NCBI RefSeq assembly: GCF_000430545.1
Contig: NZ_AUMF01000009.1
Coordinates: forward strand, 124,001-188,000
From: Tenacibaculum ovolyticum DSM 18103
Lineage (GTDB): Bacteria; Bacteroidota; Bacteroidia; Flavobacteriales; Flavobacteriaceae
Length of the DNA: 64,000 bases
Direction of reading: 5' to 3'
Of this stretch, positions 35,734-44,164 are shown piece after piece (the stretch's first letter is position 1; every line of letters begins with the position of its first letter). A program made the position numbers and the translations under genes. The notes below the pieces were generated by a model that ran no database searches, had not been told where the DNA came from, and saw nothing but the letters and a program-made list of their open reading frames with translations.

Positions 35734-38196
35734 TTAATTTAAATATCTTTTAGCTAAAGTTTTCGTTTCCTCTTTTAATACTTTTTCTTCTATCTTAAAA
35801 TTGCTTTTCCACCAACCAACTTCTCCTTCTATCTCAACTGTAAGCATTACTCCAGAGAATTTTAATATGGGCTGCATGTATAATCCTTTATCATCTGAAT
35901 CGAAAACCATCTCACCTCCAAAAAAAGCATCTGCTTTAGCTAAAGCTCTAAAATTGATTATTGCTTTTTTCTTTCTACCTTTTAACTTACCTATTCCTAC
36001 TTCCATTTTGAGAATAATAGTTACTCCCATTTTTCCTCCAATAGTAGTTTTCCCAGACATGTCAATACCATTAATACTATGTATTTTTAAAGCTTCACAC
36101 ATTATCTCTAATTCGCCATAAAATGTTGCCGTAAAAGTAACTGATGCACCTAATTTATCTAAACCTTTTCTAAATTTATTAATAAGTCTTGCTGCTGCAG
36201 GATTCCCAGTTGTCCCGTAAGATGCTGCTGCTATAGCTACACCAATAATATCTATAATTAATTCAGCTCCAATTAAAGGCTTAAATCCAAATCCAACATC
36301 TCCAACAATAGCTGTTCTATTTTTATACGGAACTAAATTCCATGTCCCGACTATGGTAAACTTCGGATATCTTACGTCAAAACCCACTGGGATCGCTGTT
36401 TGTTTCGCTACCCCCTGAGCATAGTTAATCGCATTTTGTACAATTTCTGCTGCTGTAGAAATAGTTTTTACAAATGGTTTTATTTTAGTTTGAAACTCAT
36501 TAGTAAAACTTCTTTTATGACTCCCATTATCCCATTCTGCCGAGAGACCCACACCTAAAGAAATAGGTAATTCTCCTTGTTTATTCATTAACCATCTTGC
36601 ATACCCTGCCTCTCTAGATTTTTCGTTATGCTTTGTATATATGATGCCTGCAGGCATATTCGCAGCCTTGTAATTAGATACGTTTACTAAAAACTCAAAT
36701 GCCAATTCCCATTTAATATCTGGATATACATTTACTAATAAAGGTCTTGCATAACGACAAGTAGCAACATGGGTTCTGTATACATTTGGAGATATAAAAC
36801 TTGGCCATATATATTTTAATGGATATAAATTGAATTCACTTAAACTTGATACTACTTCTAAATTTATAGTTGTAACACCTTTTGGCTTATCAGCCATAGC
36901 CATTTCGGTAGTTTTTCCATCATTAAAAATAATAAGTTTGGCATTTTTATGTTCACCATTACATTCCGATCTATCCAAACCACTTATTGCTATTTCTATT
37001 TTTGGTTTGTTTGTTTTGTCTCCTGCTATAACAGCAAATGTTGGTATGTTTTCATTAGTAGATAAACAACCATCGGTTTCTTCTAATATTGTATACTCTC
37101 GTTTTTCTTTAGTTTTTTTACCAGCATCATTTGTTTTTTCTATATCGTGGCTTACCGTTAGTTTGGTGTATCGGCATTCTTCAAACTCCATAGTTACCAC
37201 TTGGGGTTCAAATATTTCTGCTATTTGAGGTACTGCCTCAACTTCTTCTTCATTAATACTCCAAGCTTCTTCATAAAACACGTTTTTTTGTATGCTCTTT
37301 TTTATTTTACTAGCATCTACATCATGTTTAAAACAACTAGGGTCTTTTAATTTAAATGCGACATCAAAACTATAAGATTTACTGCTGCCTTCTTCATGAC
37401 CTAAGAGTTCAACCCATTTTAAATCTAAATATACTTTACGTTTTATGTATGTAGCATTATAAGCTGGTGTACCTTCAAACTGAGGTAATACATGGCTTTC
37501 ATTTAGCTCAATAGTTTCTAATATGTTTCCCTCACATTCTACGGTAATGCTTCCTGTAAAATCTTCAGTTAATATATTATGTGTTTTTATAGTAAACTCT
37601 ATAAAATCGCAATAGTGTATTTCATCTTGAAGTTCTTTCGTTTTTGCATCATATACACAGAGGTTTTCTTGCCCTACCATTTTATTTACAACAAACTCCT
37701 TTATATATGGTGATGCTACTGGTATTAAAAATGCTCCTTGACTACCGTAACTTGGGTAATAATTACATGCTTCTAACCAAATACCCTTACCTTCTTCGCT
37801 ACCATTATAACTAATAGACTTTGGTTTATAAATAAATTCTCCTTTAACGACCTCAAATGATTTTATATAATTGCTTTTTACACCATAGTCTTTCCACTTA
37901 CCTGGCTCATCATCTAACATATCTAAAAACTCATGTAGTTCTTTTTCTGCCGCACCACTTTTCCAACCTAAAAAAGTAGCACTTTTAAACTCCTTTGTAC
38001 TTTGTGCAATCCAATACACACGTTCTTGAGTTTCTTTTATATTTATAGTACCTGTTGTTGCTTTTAATCTAAAACCGATAGATTTCCCCTTAGGTATTTC
38101 AAAAACTTTATAAGAAATTCCTGAAGCAACTCGTTTTTTTTCTACAACCCTATTAAGGTCTTCTTTTTTTACGATTAATTCTTTTTTAGATGCCAT
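35734..38196 (-). CDS. 820-aa candidate T6SS effector encoded with a PAAR-like protein (unrecognised family)
   Basis: I do not recognise a catalytic domain. There is no signal peptide. The N-terminal ~300 residues are beta-rich ('FEIPKGKSIGFRLKATTG', 'IPVASPYIKEFVV'), the middle (300-560) is mixed with several Cys residues. The C-terminal ~230 residues (from 'AIPVGFDVRYPKFTIVGTW') are Gly-rich alternating strands around one hydrophobic stretch ('LIGAELIIDIIGVAIAAASY') and end with 'LTVEIEGEVGWWKSNFKIEE'. That pattern would suit membrane insertion or a barrel-like pore. Its ATG lies inside the end of the PAAR-like gene (11-base overlap), the standard arrangement for a spike protein and its cargo, and it is followed by the small paralogue family. 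A structural role instead of toxicity is possible. Confidence 0.65.
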   Translation of the reverse strand: MASKKELIVKKEDLNRVVEKKRVASGISYKVFEIPKGKSIGFRLKATTGTINIKETQERVYWIAQSTKEFKSATFLGWKSGAAEKELHEFLDMLDDEPGKWKDYGVKSNYIKSFEVVKGEFIYKPKSISYNGSEEGKGIWLEACNYYPSYGSQGAFLIPVASPYIKEFVVNKMVGQENLCVYDAKTKELQDEIHYCDFIEFTIKTHNILTEDFTGSITVECEGNILETIELNESHVLPQFEGTPAYNATYIKRKVYLDLKWVELLGHEEGSSKSYSFDVAFKLKDPSCFKHDVDASKIKKSIQKNVFYEEAWSINEEEVEAVPQIAEIFEPQVVTMEFEECRYTKLTVSHDIEKTNDAGKKTKEKREYTILEETDGCLSTNENIPTFAVIAGDKTNKPKIEIAISGLDRSECNGEHKNAKLIIFNDGKTTEMAMADKPKGVTTINLEVVSSLSEFNLYPLKYIWPSFISPNVYRTHVATCRYARPLLVNVYPDIKWELAFEFLVNVSNYKAANMPAGIIYTKHNEKSREAGYARWLMNKQGELPISLGVGLSAEWDNGSHKRSFTNEFQTKIKPFVKTISTAAEIVQNAINYAQGVAKQTAIPVGFDVRYPKFTIVGTWNLVPYKNRTAIVGDVGFGFKPLIGAELIIDIIGVAIAAASYGTTGNPAAARLINKFRKGLDKLGASVTFTATFYGELEIMCEALKIHSINGIDMSGKTTIGGKMGVTIILKMEVGIGKLKGRKKKAIINFRALAKADAFFGGEMVFDSDDKGLYMQPILKFSGVMLTVEIEGEVGWWKSNFKIEEKVLKEETKTLAKRYLN

Positions 38197-38683
38197 TATA
38201 ATCTCTTGATTTTAAATTATGACCACCATCTGTATCTTCTCCATTTGAAAAATTTGCCAATGGATTTATTTGATCCATAACCTCTTCATCGGCTTCTTCT
38301 TCATGTTGCTGGGTGGCTTCTGCTGTTTGCCCGTGAAATGTAATACTTATACAAGGGGCTCCTCCTATTGGGCAAGTAGCTTTACTGTCTTCTAAAATAG
38401 GGTTTCCACCGTTATCTAATGTTACTTTATCGTAAAACCCTCCCCACTCTGTAACCATAGATTGGCATGGCTTGTAGCCTCCTGGAGTTGGTTGCATTTT
38501 GCATTGCCCGAAAGTTTTTTTCTCAAATGGTTGTCCTAGATCCATGGTAGATACAATCATCTTTTTTTCACCATCGGCATCGTTTACATATTGCTTATGC
38601 TGACTTATCGATATTATTTTATCTGGCATGGTACCAAATTGGCACTCACACTCTGCTTCTTGACATACTATTGCTTTTCCCAT
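38186..38683 (-). CDS. PAAR-like spike protein (DUF4280)
   Basis: This 165-aa protein has the DUF4280/PAAR-like pattern: 'MGKAIVCQEAECECQFG' at the start, 'LGQPFEKKTFGQCKMQPT' in the middle, 'WGGFYDKVTLDNGGNPILED' and 'SKATCPIGGAPCISITFHGQ'. Regularly spaced Cys and His residues probably bind the metal at the spike tip. A ~40-residue acidic tail follows ('EEEADEEVMDQINP'). Such proteins sharpen the VgrG tip and carry effectors. The 820-aa gene starts within its last codons, naming that product as the likely cargo. Confidence 0.85.
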   Translation of the reverse strand: MGKAIVCQEAECECQFGTMPDKIISISQHKQYVNDADGEKKMIVSTMDLGQPFEKKTFGQCKMQPTPGGYKPCQSMVTEWGGFYDKVTLDNGGNPILEDSKATCPIGGAPCISITFHGQTAEATQQHEEEADEEVMDQINPLANFSNGEDTDGGHNLKSRDYNGI

Positions 38684-38704
38684 AATTCATTTTTTTATCT
38701 TTTA

Positions 38705-39715
38705 TTACCAAAGTTGGTACCACTTTTTCTCAGAATTCTCATCAAAATACATTCCTTTTTGCTTCTCATAGGCTATTTGCTGTGCAACGGTTTTATCCAT
38801 ACTCTCTTGCCAAATAGCTTTAAATTGTATTGTTTTATCTACATTATTCTGCACATAATTAAAGGTACCATCTACACGTAGTAGTGAATTATCTTTGGCA
38901 TCTAACTCATATTTTATCTGTGTTTCTCCTTTTTCTAATCCTCCTACAGGTTTCATATTTCCTTTATAGGTTATTAGCATACGATTGTTTTCTTTTAGTA
39001 TTGGATTTACTGATTGATTACCATAAAAGTTCACTTTTTGAACTCCCGAAAACCATTTAAATCCTTTTTCTAATGATTGGCTAAACTTTTTGGTGTAATT
39101 CATATATATTTCTGAAAACAGTATATCATACCCTACATCGTTGCCAAGGCTTTTTACTATTTTTTCAGAACTATTTACAGCTTCAGTAATTTTTTTACAA
39201 TAATTTACAAATGGTTTTCCAGTATATCGTTTTGCCAGTTCTTTTTGCTTTGCTTCCCAACGTTCTTTAATTTCTTCTTGATTGGTTACATTTATTATTT
39301 GCCCTAATTTGTTAACTTTTACTTTTAAAGGGTATAAACAGCTAGCACTTTGTGCTGCTAATTGCTCCATAAATCCGCCCAGTTCTTCACCATCTTTAAA
39401 GAACTGTTTTCGTTGTAAGCTATAATCAAATATTCCTTTTTTATAACCTTCGCATTTTACTTCTAATAAATAATGTATGGTTTTTTGATTGTTGTAAGTA
39501 ATTTGTAAACCATAAGTACGGTGTAAAAAAAATGCTTTATTTTCTAGCAACCAATACTGTACTTTTCTTGAAAAAGGAATTTTATCAGTCTCTTTTTCAA
39601 TTTCTTTTGTTTTTAGTGTAAAGCGTGCCCGCTCCTCTTTATTAAGCTGAGAAGCTAATGCGTTTGTCGTATTATCGTCTTCATTAATTAGTAAAGAGAA
39701 ACGTTTGTTTGTCAT
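38705..39715 (-). CDS. hypothetical protein between Tle1 and the PAAR-like gene
   Basis: This 336-aa protein has no signal peptide and no TM segment. It starts 'MTNKRFSLLINEDDNTTNAL'. A charged helical segment is followed by beta-rich parts with 'VQYWLLENKAFFLHRTYGLQ', 'LYPLKVKVNKLGQIINVTNQ', a helical middle, and 'NRMLITYKGNMKPVGGLEKG'. The pattern 'vs G.I..V.N..E' recalls DUF6263-like beta proteins, but this is weak. It is 15 bases after the Tle1 gene and 21 before the PAAR-like gene, so it is a candidate adaptor or chaperone loading Tle1 on the spike. Confidence 0.6.
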   Translation of the reverse strand: MTNKRFSLLINEDDNTTNALASQLNKEERARFTLKTKEIEKETDKIPFSRKVQYWLLENKAFFLHRTYGLQITYNNQKTIHYLLEVKCEGYKKGIFDYSLQRKQFFKDGEELGGFMEQLAAQSASCLYPLKVKVNKLGQIINVTNQEEIKERWEAKQKELAKRYTGKPFVNYCKKITEAVNSSEKIVKSLGNDVGYDILFSEIYMNYTKKFSQSLEKGFKWFSGVQKVNFYGNQSVNPILKENNRMLITYKGNMKPVGGLEKGETQIKYELDAKDNSLLRVDGTFNYVQNNVDKTIQFKAIWQESMDKTVAQQIAYEKQKGMYFDENSEKKWYQLW

Positions 39716-39730
39716 AGCTTATACTATTTA

Positions 39731-41422
39731 TTATTCTGTATCATTATTCACTTTTCTGTTTCCGCTTTTTCTCGGCGCCATAGGCTCTTGTAAATTTAAT
39801 ATTTCGTAAATAACAGGCGTGTAATGCCACCAACTAGATGCTTTAAGATTTTCGTATGTAAAAGATATATGTAAATATTTATTACGTAACGCTCTTATTA
39901 ATTGTGTGTCGCTTAGTTTTGTATAATCTACTTTTTCTTTTATTCTTAATTTAGATGCATTAATGTAACGCTTAGGCAATGCCACCCTTGTATTGTCTTT
40001 TGCTATTTCTGGAATTTTATAATTTACTATTAAAGAGTTTTTTTGTATCGTTTCTTTTACGTCTTTGGCTTTTATTTTTTTTATCAACGCTACAACTTCT
40101 TCATCTTTTTGCTCTAAAAGTTCTTTTTCATTTTGTTTACTACTAAACTTTAATAAATCGATAGCTAAATTGCCTTTGGTACTTTTATTTGCTAGCGCTG
40201 CATCTAAGCGATTTTGTACTTCGGTTAATAAACTACCTGTAACTTTAAACTTTTCTTTTAATGTTGTTAAATTAATCTTAGCCTTATGTTTTGTAGAAAA
40301 ATCTGCCATTAACTGTAGTGCTATTACACTATAGCTGTTGGTTAACTTTTTTCTTCTACCCCATACTTCATCGCGTGTCCAACCATCTTCTATGTCTATT
40401 TCATATCCTTTATACCAACCTTCTGCGATAAAATCGCATCTTATTTTTTTTGCCTCTTTTTCATCATTACTTAAATCCCAAAGCAACGTATTCTCTTTTG
40501 GTATGATTTCTTTATAGCCTCCACCAATATCAGAATGTACACCAGGCAACCCGATTGTTAATCCTTTAGCGCCTGCACTTTCTATACCTGTTAAATTAAA
40601 ATTCTTTCTAATTTCGTCTTGCGCTACTAGGTGTATGGTTTTATTAGCGTGGTACATTTGATTTAGCTCTAAATCTTTATTATCATCTGAATGATCTATA
40701 CCATAAGCTGATACCGAATCGTACAAACCTGCAAAACCTATTTTCACAACACTTATTGCTGTTTTCTTCTTTTTTAGAGCTTTTCCTAAATAACCATAAG
40801 CAGGAGTATCAATTACCTGTAGTTCTCCTTCTTCTCTACTAACAAATTCAAAATGTGAAGCTCTTTTTTTTACTTGCGACACAAAATGCCTTGCTGCTAC
40901 TGCACCACGGCTAAAACCATAAACATCAAAATATACCTGATCTATAAGTTTAAACTTATTTTCATCTTTAAGAGTAGATTCTACCTTTGGTAAAATTTCA
41001 TTTACAATTCGCTTACAAGCTTCTTCTACCCTTGCTGGCACCCCCGTGCTTCCTTTACCAAAAGCACTACCAATACCTGCATCACTTTCAAAATTTTCGG
41101 TACCAATACCTTCTATATAAAGTTTAAAAACTTTTGAATCATCAGTTATATAATGAGGCTCTAAACGAGATACATTAGACTCATCTGAATTATAACTATT
41201 ATCACCATTACCATCATCTTTATGCTTCTTGTAAGCCTTTTTATAGGTTTCTACATCTTCACCAGCATCCATCGTTATAGCCTCGCCTTTGTAAGCTTTA
41301 TAAGCACGTACATTTTTACGATTATTACCTGTACCATCAAAAAAAACGCCTATTACAACACTATTACCACGCTCTATAGCTGTACGTGTTTCTTTGTATT
41401 CTCCAAAAACAATTCCGCTCAT
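39731..41422 (-). CDS. Tle1-type T6SS phospholipase effector (DUF2235 alpha/beta hydrolase)
   Basis: This 563-aa protein has no signal peptide. The N-terminal 'VVIGVFFDGTGNNRKN' is the DUF2235 entry motif. The hydrolase triad can be placed: Ser171 in 'FDVYGFSRGAVAARHF' (GxSxG-type nucleophile elbow), Asp235 in 'GFAGLYDSVSAYG', and His296 in 'LPGVHSDIGGGY'. The C-terminal part (from ~310) is helical and family-specific, with a final 'SSWWHYTPVIYEILNLQEPM'. Tle1 enzymes cleave membrane phospholipids of rival cells after T6SS delivery. Two DUF2931 lipoprotein genes precede it directly (4-base gap), the expected place of immunity genes. Confidence 0.88.
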   Translation of the reverse strand: MSGIVFGEYKETRTAIERGNSVVIGVFFDGTGNNRKNVRAYKAYKGEAITMDAGEDVETYKKAYKKHKDDGNGDNSYNSDESNVSRLEPHYITDDSKVFKLYIEGIGTENFESDAGIGSAFGKGSTGVPARVEEACKRIVNEILPKVESTLKDENKFKLIDQVYFDVYGFSRGAVAARHFVSQVKKRASHFEFVSREEGELQVIDTPAYGYLGKALKKKKTAISVVKIGFAGLYDSVSAYGIDHSDDNKDLELNQMYHANKTIHLVAQDEIRKNFNLTGIESAGAKGLTIGLPGVHSDIGGGYKEIIPKENTLLWDLSNDEKEAKKIRCDFIAEGWYKGYEIDIEDGWTRDEVWGRRKKLTNSYSVIALQLMADFSTKHKAKINLTTLKEKFKVTGSLLTEVQNRLDAALANKSTKGNLAIDLLKFSSKQNEKELLEQKDEEVVALIKKIKAKDVKETIQKNSLIVNYKIPEIAKDNTRVALPKRYINASKLRIKEKVDYTKLSDTQLIRALRNKYLHISFTYENLKASSWWHYTPVIYEILNLQEPMAPRKSGNRKVNNDTE

Positions 41423-41426
41423 AGTT

Positions 41427-42452
41427 TTATTTATAAAATGCTCGTTTTACTTTATTTTCTTTTAAATGTATTTCTTGCTTTTTAGTACCTGTTATTAAAT
41501 ACAGTTTTAGTTTTTTCACGTTATTTTCTACATAAGGTACTATTTCAAAACTACCTGTACGGTTGTTTTCTTTAAACGCAGCTGCAATAGCTGTATAATC
41601 ACTCTCTTTAAAAATACAGGTTGCCGTAAAACATTCCTTTACTTGATCTGGCTCTTCCCATTGCATATTAAATTTTCTTGGCAAAGCACTGTATATACTA
41701 TCTTCATTTATTTCTAAAGAATCATCATCTATCCTATATTCTTCCCCATTAATAGCATACGCATTTAAAAATACCATGTGCGGGTTATCTTTAATTGCTA
41801 CACTCCAAGTAAATGGTTCTCTATAGGTTTCCCATTTTTTTAAAGACAACTTATTTTCTTTATACTGCGTTACTATTTCGGGCGAAATAACATCGGTATA
41901 TATTTTAACAGATTTTTCACGGTCTTGTTCGCCATGTGGGTTGTACTCTTTCCAAACTACTTCTGTTTTTTTAGCTTGATAAAAACCAACTTCGCGTTGA
42001 AACCCGTCAATACCCGTTAACCAAACAGCTACAGTACCTCCAGGAGCTACATTAATTACAAAAAACATGTCGTGAGACATTATCACCCCTTTATCAGTAT
42101 CTTCTTTAAATCCTTTTTCGAATATTTCGGCTATTTTTTTATGATCTAATTCAAAATGCCCTTCATAAAATTGATTTTCTAAATAAGAAATCCAAACTAA
42201 ATGTAGTTCTTTAGGTAATGCTCTTTTTTCTTGAGAACCTGTAAGGGTCCCCATTTTTCCCCAACCACTATTTAATGTACCTTTACCTCTAATACCTGTT
42301 TCTCCTAAATAACCATAATGTAAGGTTGCTGGGAAATTTTTGGGTGCATTTACAGATACCGACCATTTATATTTTTTATCCATTTTACTACTTTTACAGT
42401 GTATTAATGTTAATGCAAAAAGCACAAGTACTATGTTTAATTTAATTTTCAT
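41427..42452 (-). CDS. DUF2931 family lipoprotein, copy 2 (likely Tle1 immunity)
   Basis: This 341-aa protein has lipobox LIHC (Cys about residue 19). The DUF2931 domain is recognised by 'YKWSVSVNAPKNFPATLHYG' and 'GKGTLNSGWGKMG', and a second similar module starts 'REPFTWSVAIKDNPHMVFLN'. It differs from copy 1 mainly near residues 70-75 and 225-265. DUF2931 lipoproteins are often next to T6SS phospholipase genes, where a periplasmic or outer-membrane immunity role is plausible. Its unit is a tandem duplicate of 42509-43534 at a spacing of 1082 bases. Confidence 0.8.
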   Translation of the reverse strand: MKIKLNIVLVLFALTLIHCKSSKMDKKYKWSVSVNAPKNFPATLHYGYLGETGIRGKGTLNSGWGKMGTLTGSQEKRALPKELHLVWISYLENQFYEGHFELDHKKIAEIFEKGFKEDTDKGVIMSHDMFFVINVAPGGTVAVWLTGIDGFQREVGFYQAKKTEVVWKEYNPHGEQDREKSVKIYTDVISPEIVTQYKENKLSLKKWETYREPFTWSVAIKDNPHMVFLNAYAINGEEYRIDDDSLEINEDSIYSALPRKFNMQWEEPDQVKECFTATCIFKESDYTAIAAAFKENNRTGSFEIVPYVENNVKKLKLYLITGTKKQEIHLKENKVKRAFYK

Positions 42453-42504
42453 TTATGCTTATTTTTATCATTTTTTCATATTCTTCATAAATAATTCCAC
42501 TCAT
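42442..42504 (-). pseudogene. 20-codon relic of the Tle1 gene start at the DUF2931 duplication junction
   Basis: Between the two DUF2931 genes the frame ATG (42504) reads MSGIIYEEYEKMIKISINEN and stops at 42442. The first nine residues parallel the intact Tle1 start (MSGIVFGEYKE). The following bases (AGCATAAATGAAAATTAA) repeat the junction at the end of the 146-aa gene (43530s). It marks the break point of the tandem duplication and is not a functional gene. Confidence 0.7.
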
Positions 42505-42508
42505 AGTT

Positions 42509-43534
42509 TTATTTATAAAATGCTCGTTTTACTTTATTTTCTTTTAAATGTATTTCTTGCTTTTTAGTACCTGTTATTAAATACAATTTTAGTTTTTTTA
42601 CATTATTTTCTACATAAGGTACTATTTCAAAACTACCTGTATGGTTGTTTTCTTTAAACGCAGCTGCAATAGTTGTATAATCACTCTCTTTAAAAATACA
42701 GGTTGCCGTAAAACATTTCTTTACTTGATCTGACTCTTCCCATTGCATTTTTATTTTTCGAGGTAAGGCACTGTATATAGTATCTTCTTTAATTTTTAAA
42801 AATTTTTGGTGTATTCTATATTCTTCCCCATTAAAAGCGTATGCATTTAAAAATACCATGTGCGGGTTACCTTTAATACCTACACTCCAAGTAAATGATT
42901 CTCTATAGGTTTCCCATTTTTTAAAAGACAACTTATTTTCTTTATACTGCGTTACTATTTCGGGCGGAATAGCATCGGTATATATTTTAACAGATTTTTC
43001 ACGATCTTGCTCGCCATGTGGATTGTACTCTTTCCAAACTACTTCTGTTTTTTTAGCTTGATAAAAACCTATTTCACGTTGAAACCCGTCAATACCCATT
43101 AACCAAACAGCCACAGTACCTCCAGGAGCTACATTAACAACAAAAAACATATCGTGAGACATTATCACTCCCTTATCAGTATCTTCTTTAAATCCTTTTT
43201 CGAATATTTCGGCTATTTTTTTATGATCTAACTCAAAATGCCCTTCATAAAATTGATTTTCTAAATAAGAAATCCAAACTAAATGAAGTTCTTTAGGTAG
43301 TACTCTTTTTTCTTGAGAACCAGTAAAAGAACCTGTTAATCCCCAACCACTATTTAATGTGCCTTTACCTCTAATACCTGTTTCTCCTAAATAACCATAA
43401 TGTAAGGTTGCTGGGAAATTTTTGGGTGCATTTACAGATACCGACCATTTATATTTTTTATCCATACTACTGCCTTTGCAGTGTATTAATATAAATGCAA
43501 AAAACACAAGTAGTATATTAAGCTTAATTTTCAT
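42509..43534 (-). CDS. DUF2931 family lipoprotein, copy 1 (likely Tle1-type immunity)
   Basis: This 341-aa protein has lipobox LIHC and is near-identical to the adjacent 41427-42452 product over most of its length ('TLHYGYLGETGIRGKGTLNS', 'MFFVVNVAPGGTVAVWL'). Changes cluster at the third quarter ('EYRIHQKFLKIKEDTIYSAL' against 'DDDSLEINEDSIYSAL' in copy 2), which could be the toxin-contact face. Its ATG directly abuts the stop of the 4-TM gene (TAAATG). The two copies may protect against different Tle1 variants, one of which is no longer encoded here. Confidence 0.8.
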   Translation of the reverse strand: MKIKLNILLVFFAFILIHCKGSSMDKKYKWSVSVNAPKNFPATLHYGYLGETGIRGKGTLNSGWGLTGSFTGSQEKRVLPKELHLVWISYLENQFYEGHFELDHKKIAEIFEKGFKEDTDKGVIMSHDMFFVVNVAPGGTVAVWLMGIDGFQREIGFYQAKKTEVVWKEYNPHGEQDREKSVKIYTDAIPPEIVTQYKENKLSFKKWETYRESFTWSVGIKGNPHMVFLNAYAFNGEEYRIHQKFLKIKEDTIYSALPRKIKMQWEESDQVKKCFTATCIFKESDYTTIAAAFKENNHTGSFEIVPYVENNVKKLKLYLITGTKKQEIHLKENKVKRAFYK

Positions 43535-43975
43535 TTATGCTTGTTTTTTTTGAACATAGTTTTTGTGTATAAAAAAAACAACAACTGTTATGAGTAACAT
43601 TATAAACTGAAATACTATTTGCATTATAAATTCGGTACCAGACACCAGTGCATTTCCTGCCGCATCGCTATTAAAACTTAGTGTGTTGTTAGATAATTTG
43701 TCTTTTGCATAAGGCAAAATAGTAAACACAGTATTAATTAAAATCCACCAAAAAATAAATTTATTCAACTTACTTTTTACTTTGTGAGTTTTGTAAATCG
43801 TAAAACTTAAAACAAGTAGTGTAAGTAATAATGATATTGGTGCTGTAAAATATGCTACTAATAATAAATAAACATTAGTATTCATTTTTAATTTAAATGA
43901 CGCTCTAAAAATAAGGGTGTACACTATAACTCCCACCAATAAAATTACACTGATAATTGAAGTATTTTCATCCAT
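43535..43975 (-). CDS. hypothetical 4-TM membrane protein of the cargo operon
   Basis: This 146-aa protein has four hydrophobic segments (about residues 7-25, 33-62, 72-90 and 112-138) and a basic tail ending 'KNYVQKKQA'. No family is recognised. It lies 17 bases after the VgrG-tail miniprotein and abuts the first DUF2931 gene. Small polytopic proteins next to VgrG are sometimes immunity proteins to membrane-acting toxins, but nothing specific supports this here. Confidence 0.6.
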   Translation of the reverse strand: MDENTSIISVILLVGVIVYTLIFRASFKLKMNTNVYLLLVAYFTAPISLLLTLLVLSFTIYKTHKVKSKLNKFIFWWILINTVFTILPYAKDKLSNNTLSFNSDAAGNALVSGTEFIMQIVFQFIMLLITVVVFFIHKNYVQKKQA

Positions 43976-43992
43976 TTTTATATTTTTAAGCG

Positions 43993-44163
43993 TTAACCAT
44001 TATCTGCCTTAATATTTACTTTTGTTGCTCCTGCAATTGTCATACTTTCTTTAGATGATTCAATCGTTGCTTTATCTGAAACTTTATTTAGTTCTTTCGC
44101 TTTAATAGCATATTGCTGGTGTGCTATTTTTTTTATATTTAATGCTCTTTTTATAATAGCCAT
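43993..44163 (-). CDS. 56-aa miniprotein resembling a VgrG beta-helix tail
   Basis: The start is ATG 44163, one base after the vgrG stop (TAAAATG); the reading frame is open further upstream inside vgrG but that part is not expected to be used. Residues 1-25 are basic and helical ('MAIIKRALNIKKIAHQQYAI'). Residues 30-56 ('ATIESSKESMTIAGATKVNI', then KADNG) repeat the alternating-strand pattern of the VgrG C-terminus. It may be a split-off tip of VgrG that completes the spike, or an adaptor for cargo. No family name is known to me. Confidence 0.55.
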   Translation of the reverse strand: MAIIKRALNIKKIAHQQYAIKAKELNKVSDKATIESSKESMTIAGATKVNIKADNG

Positions 44164-44164
44164 T

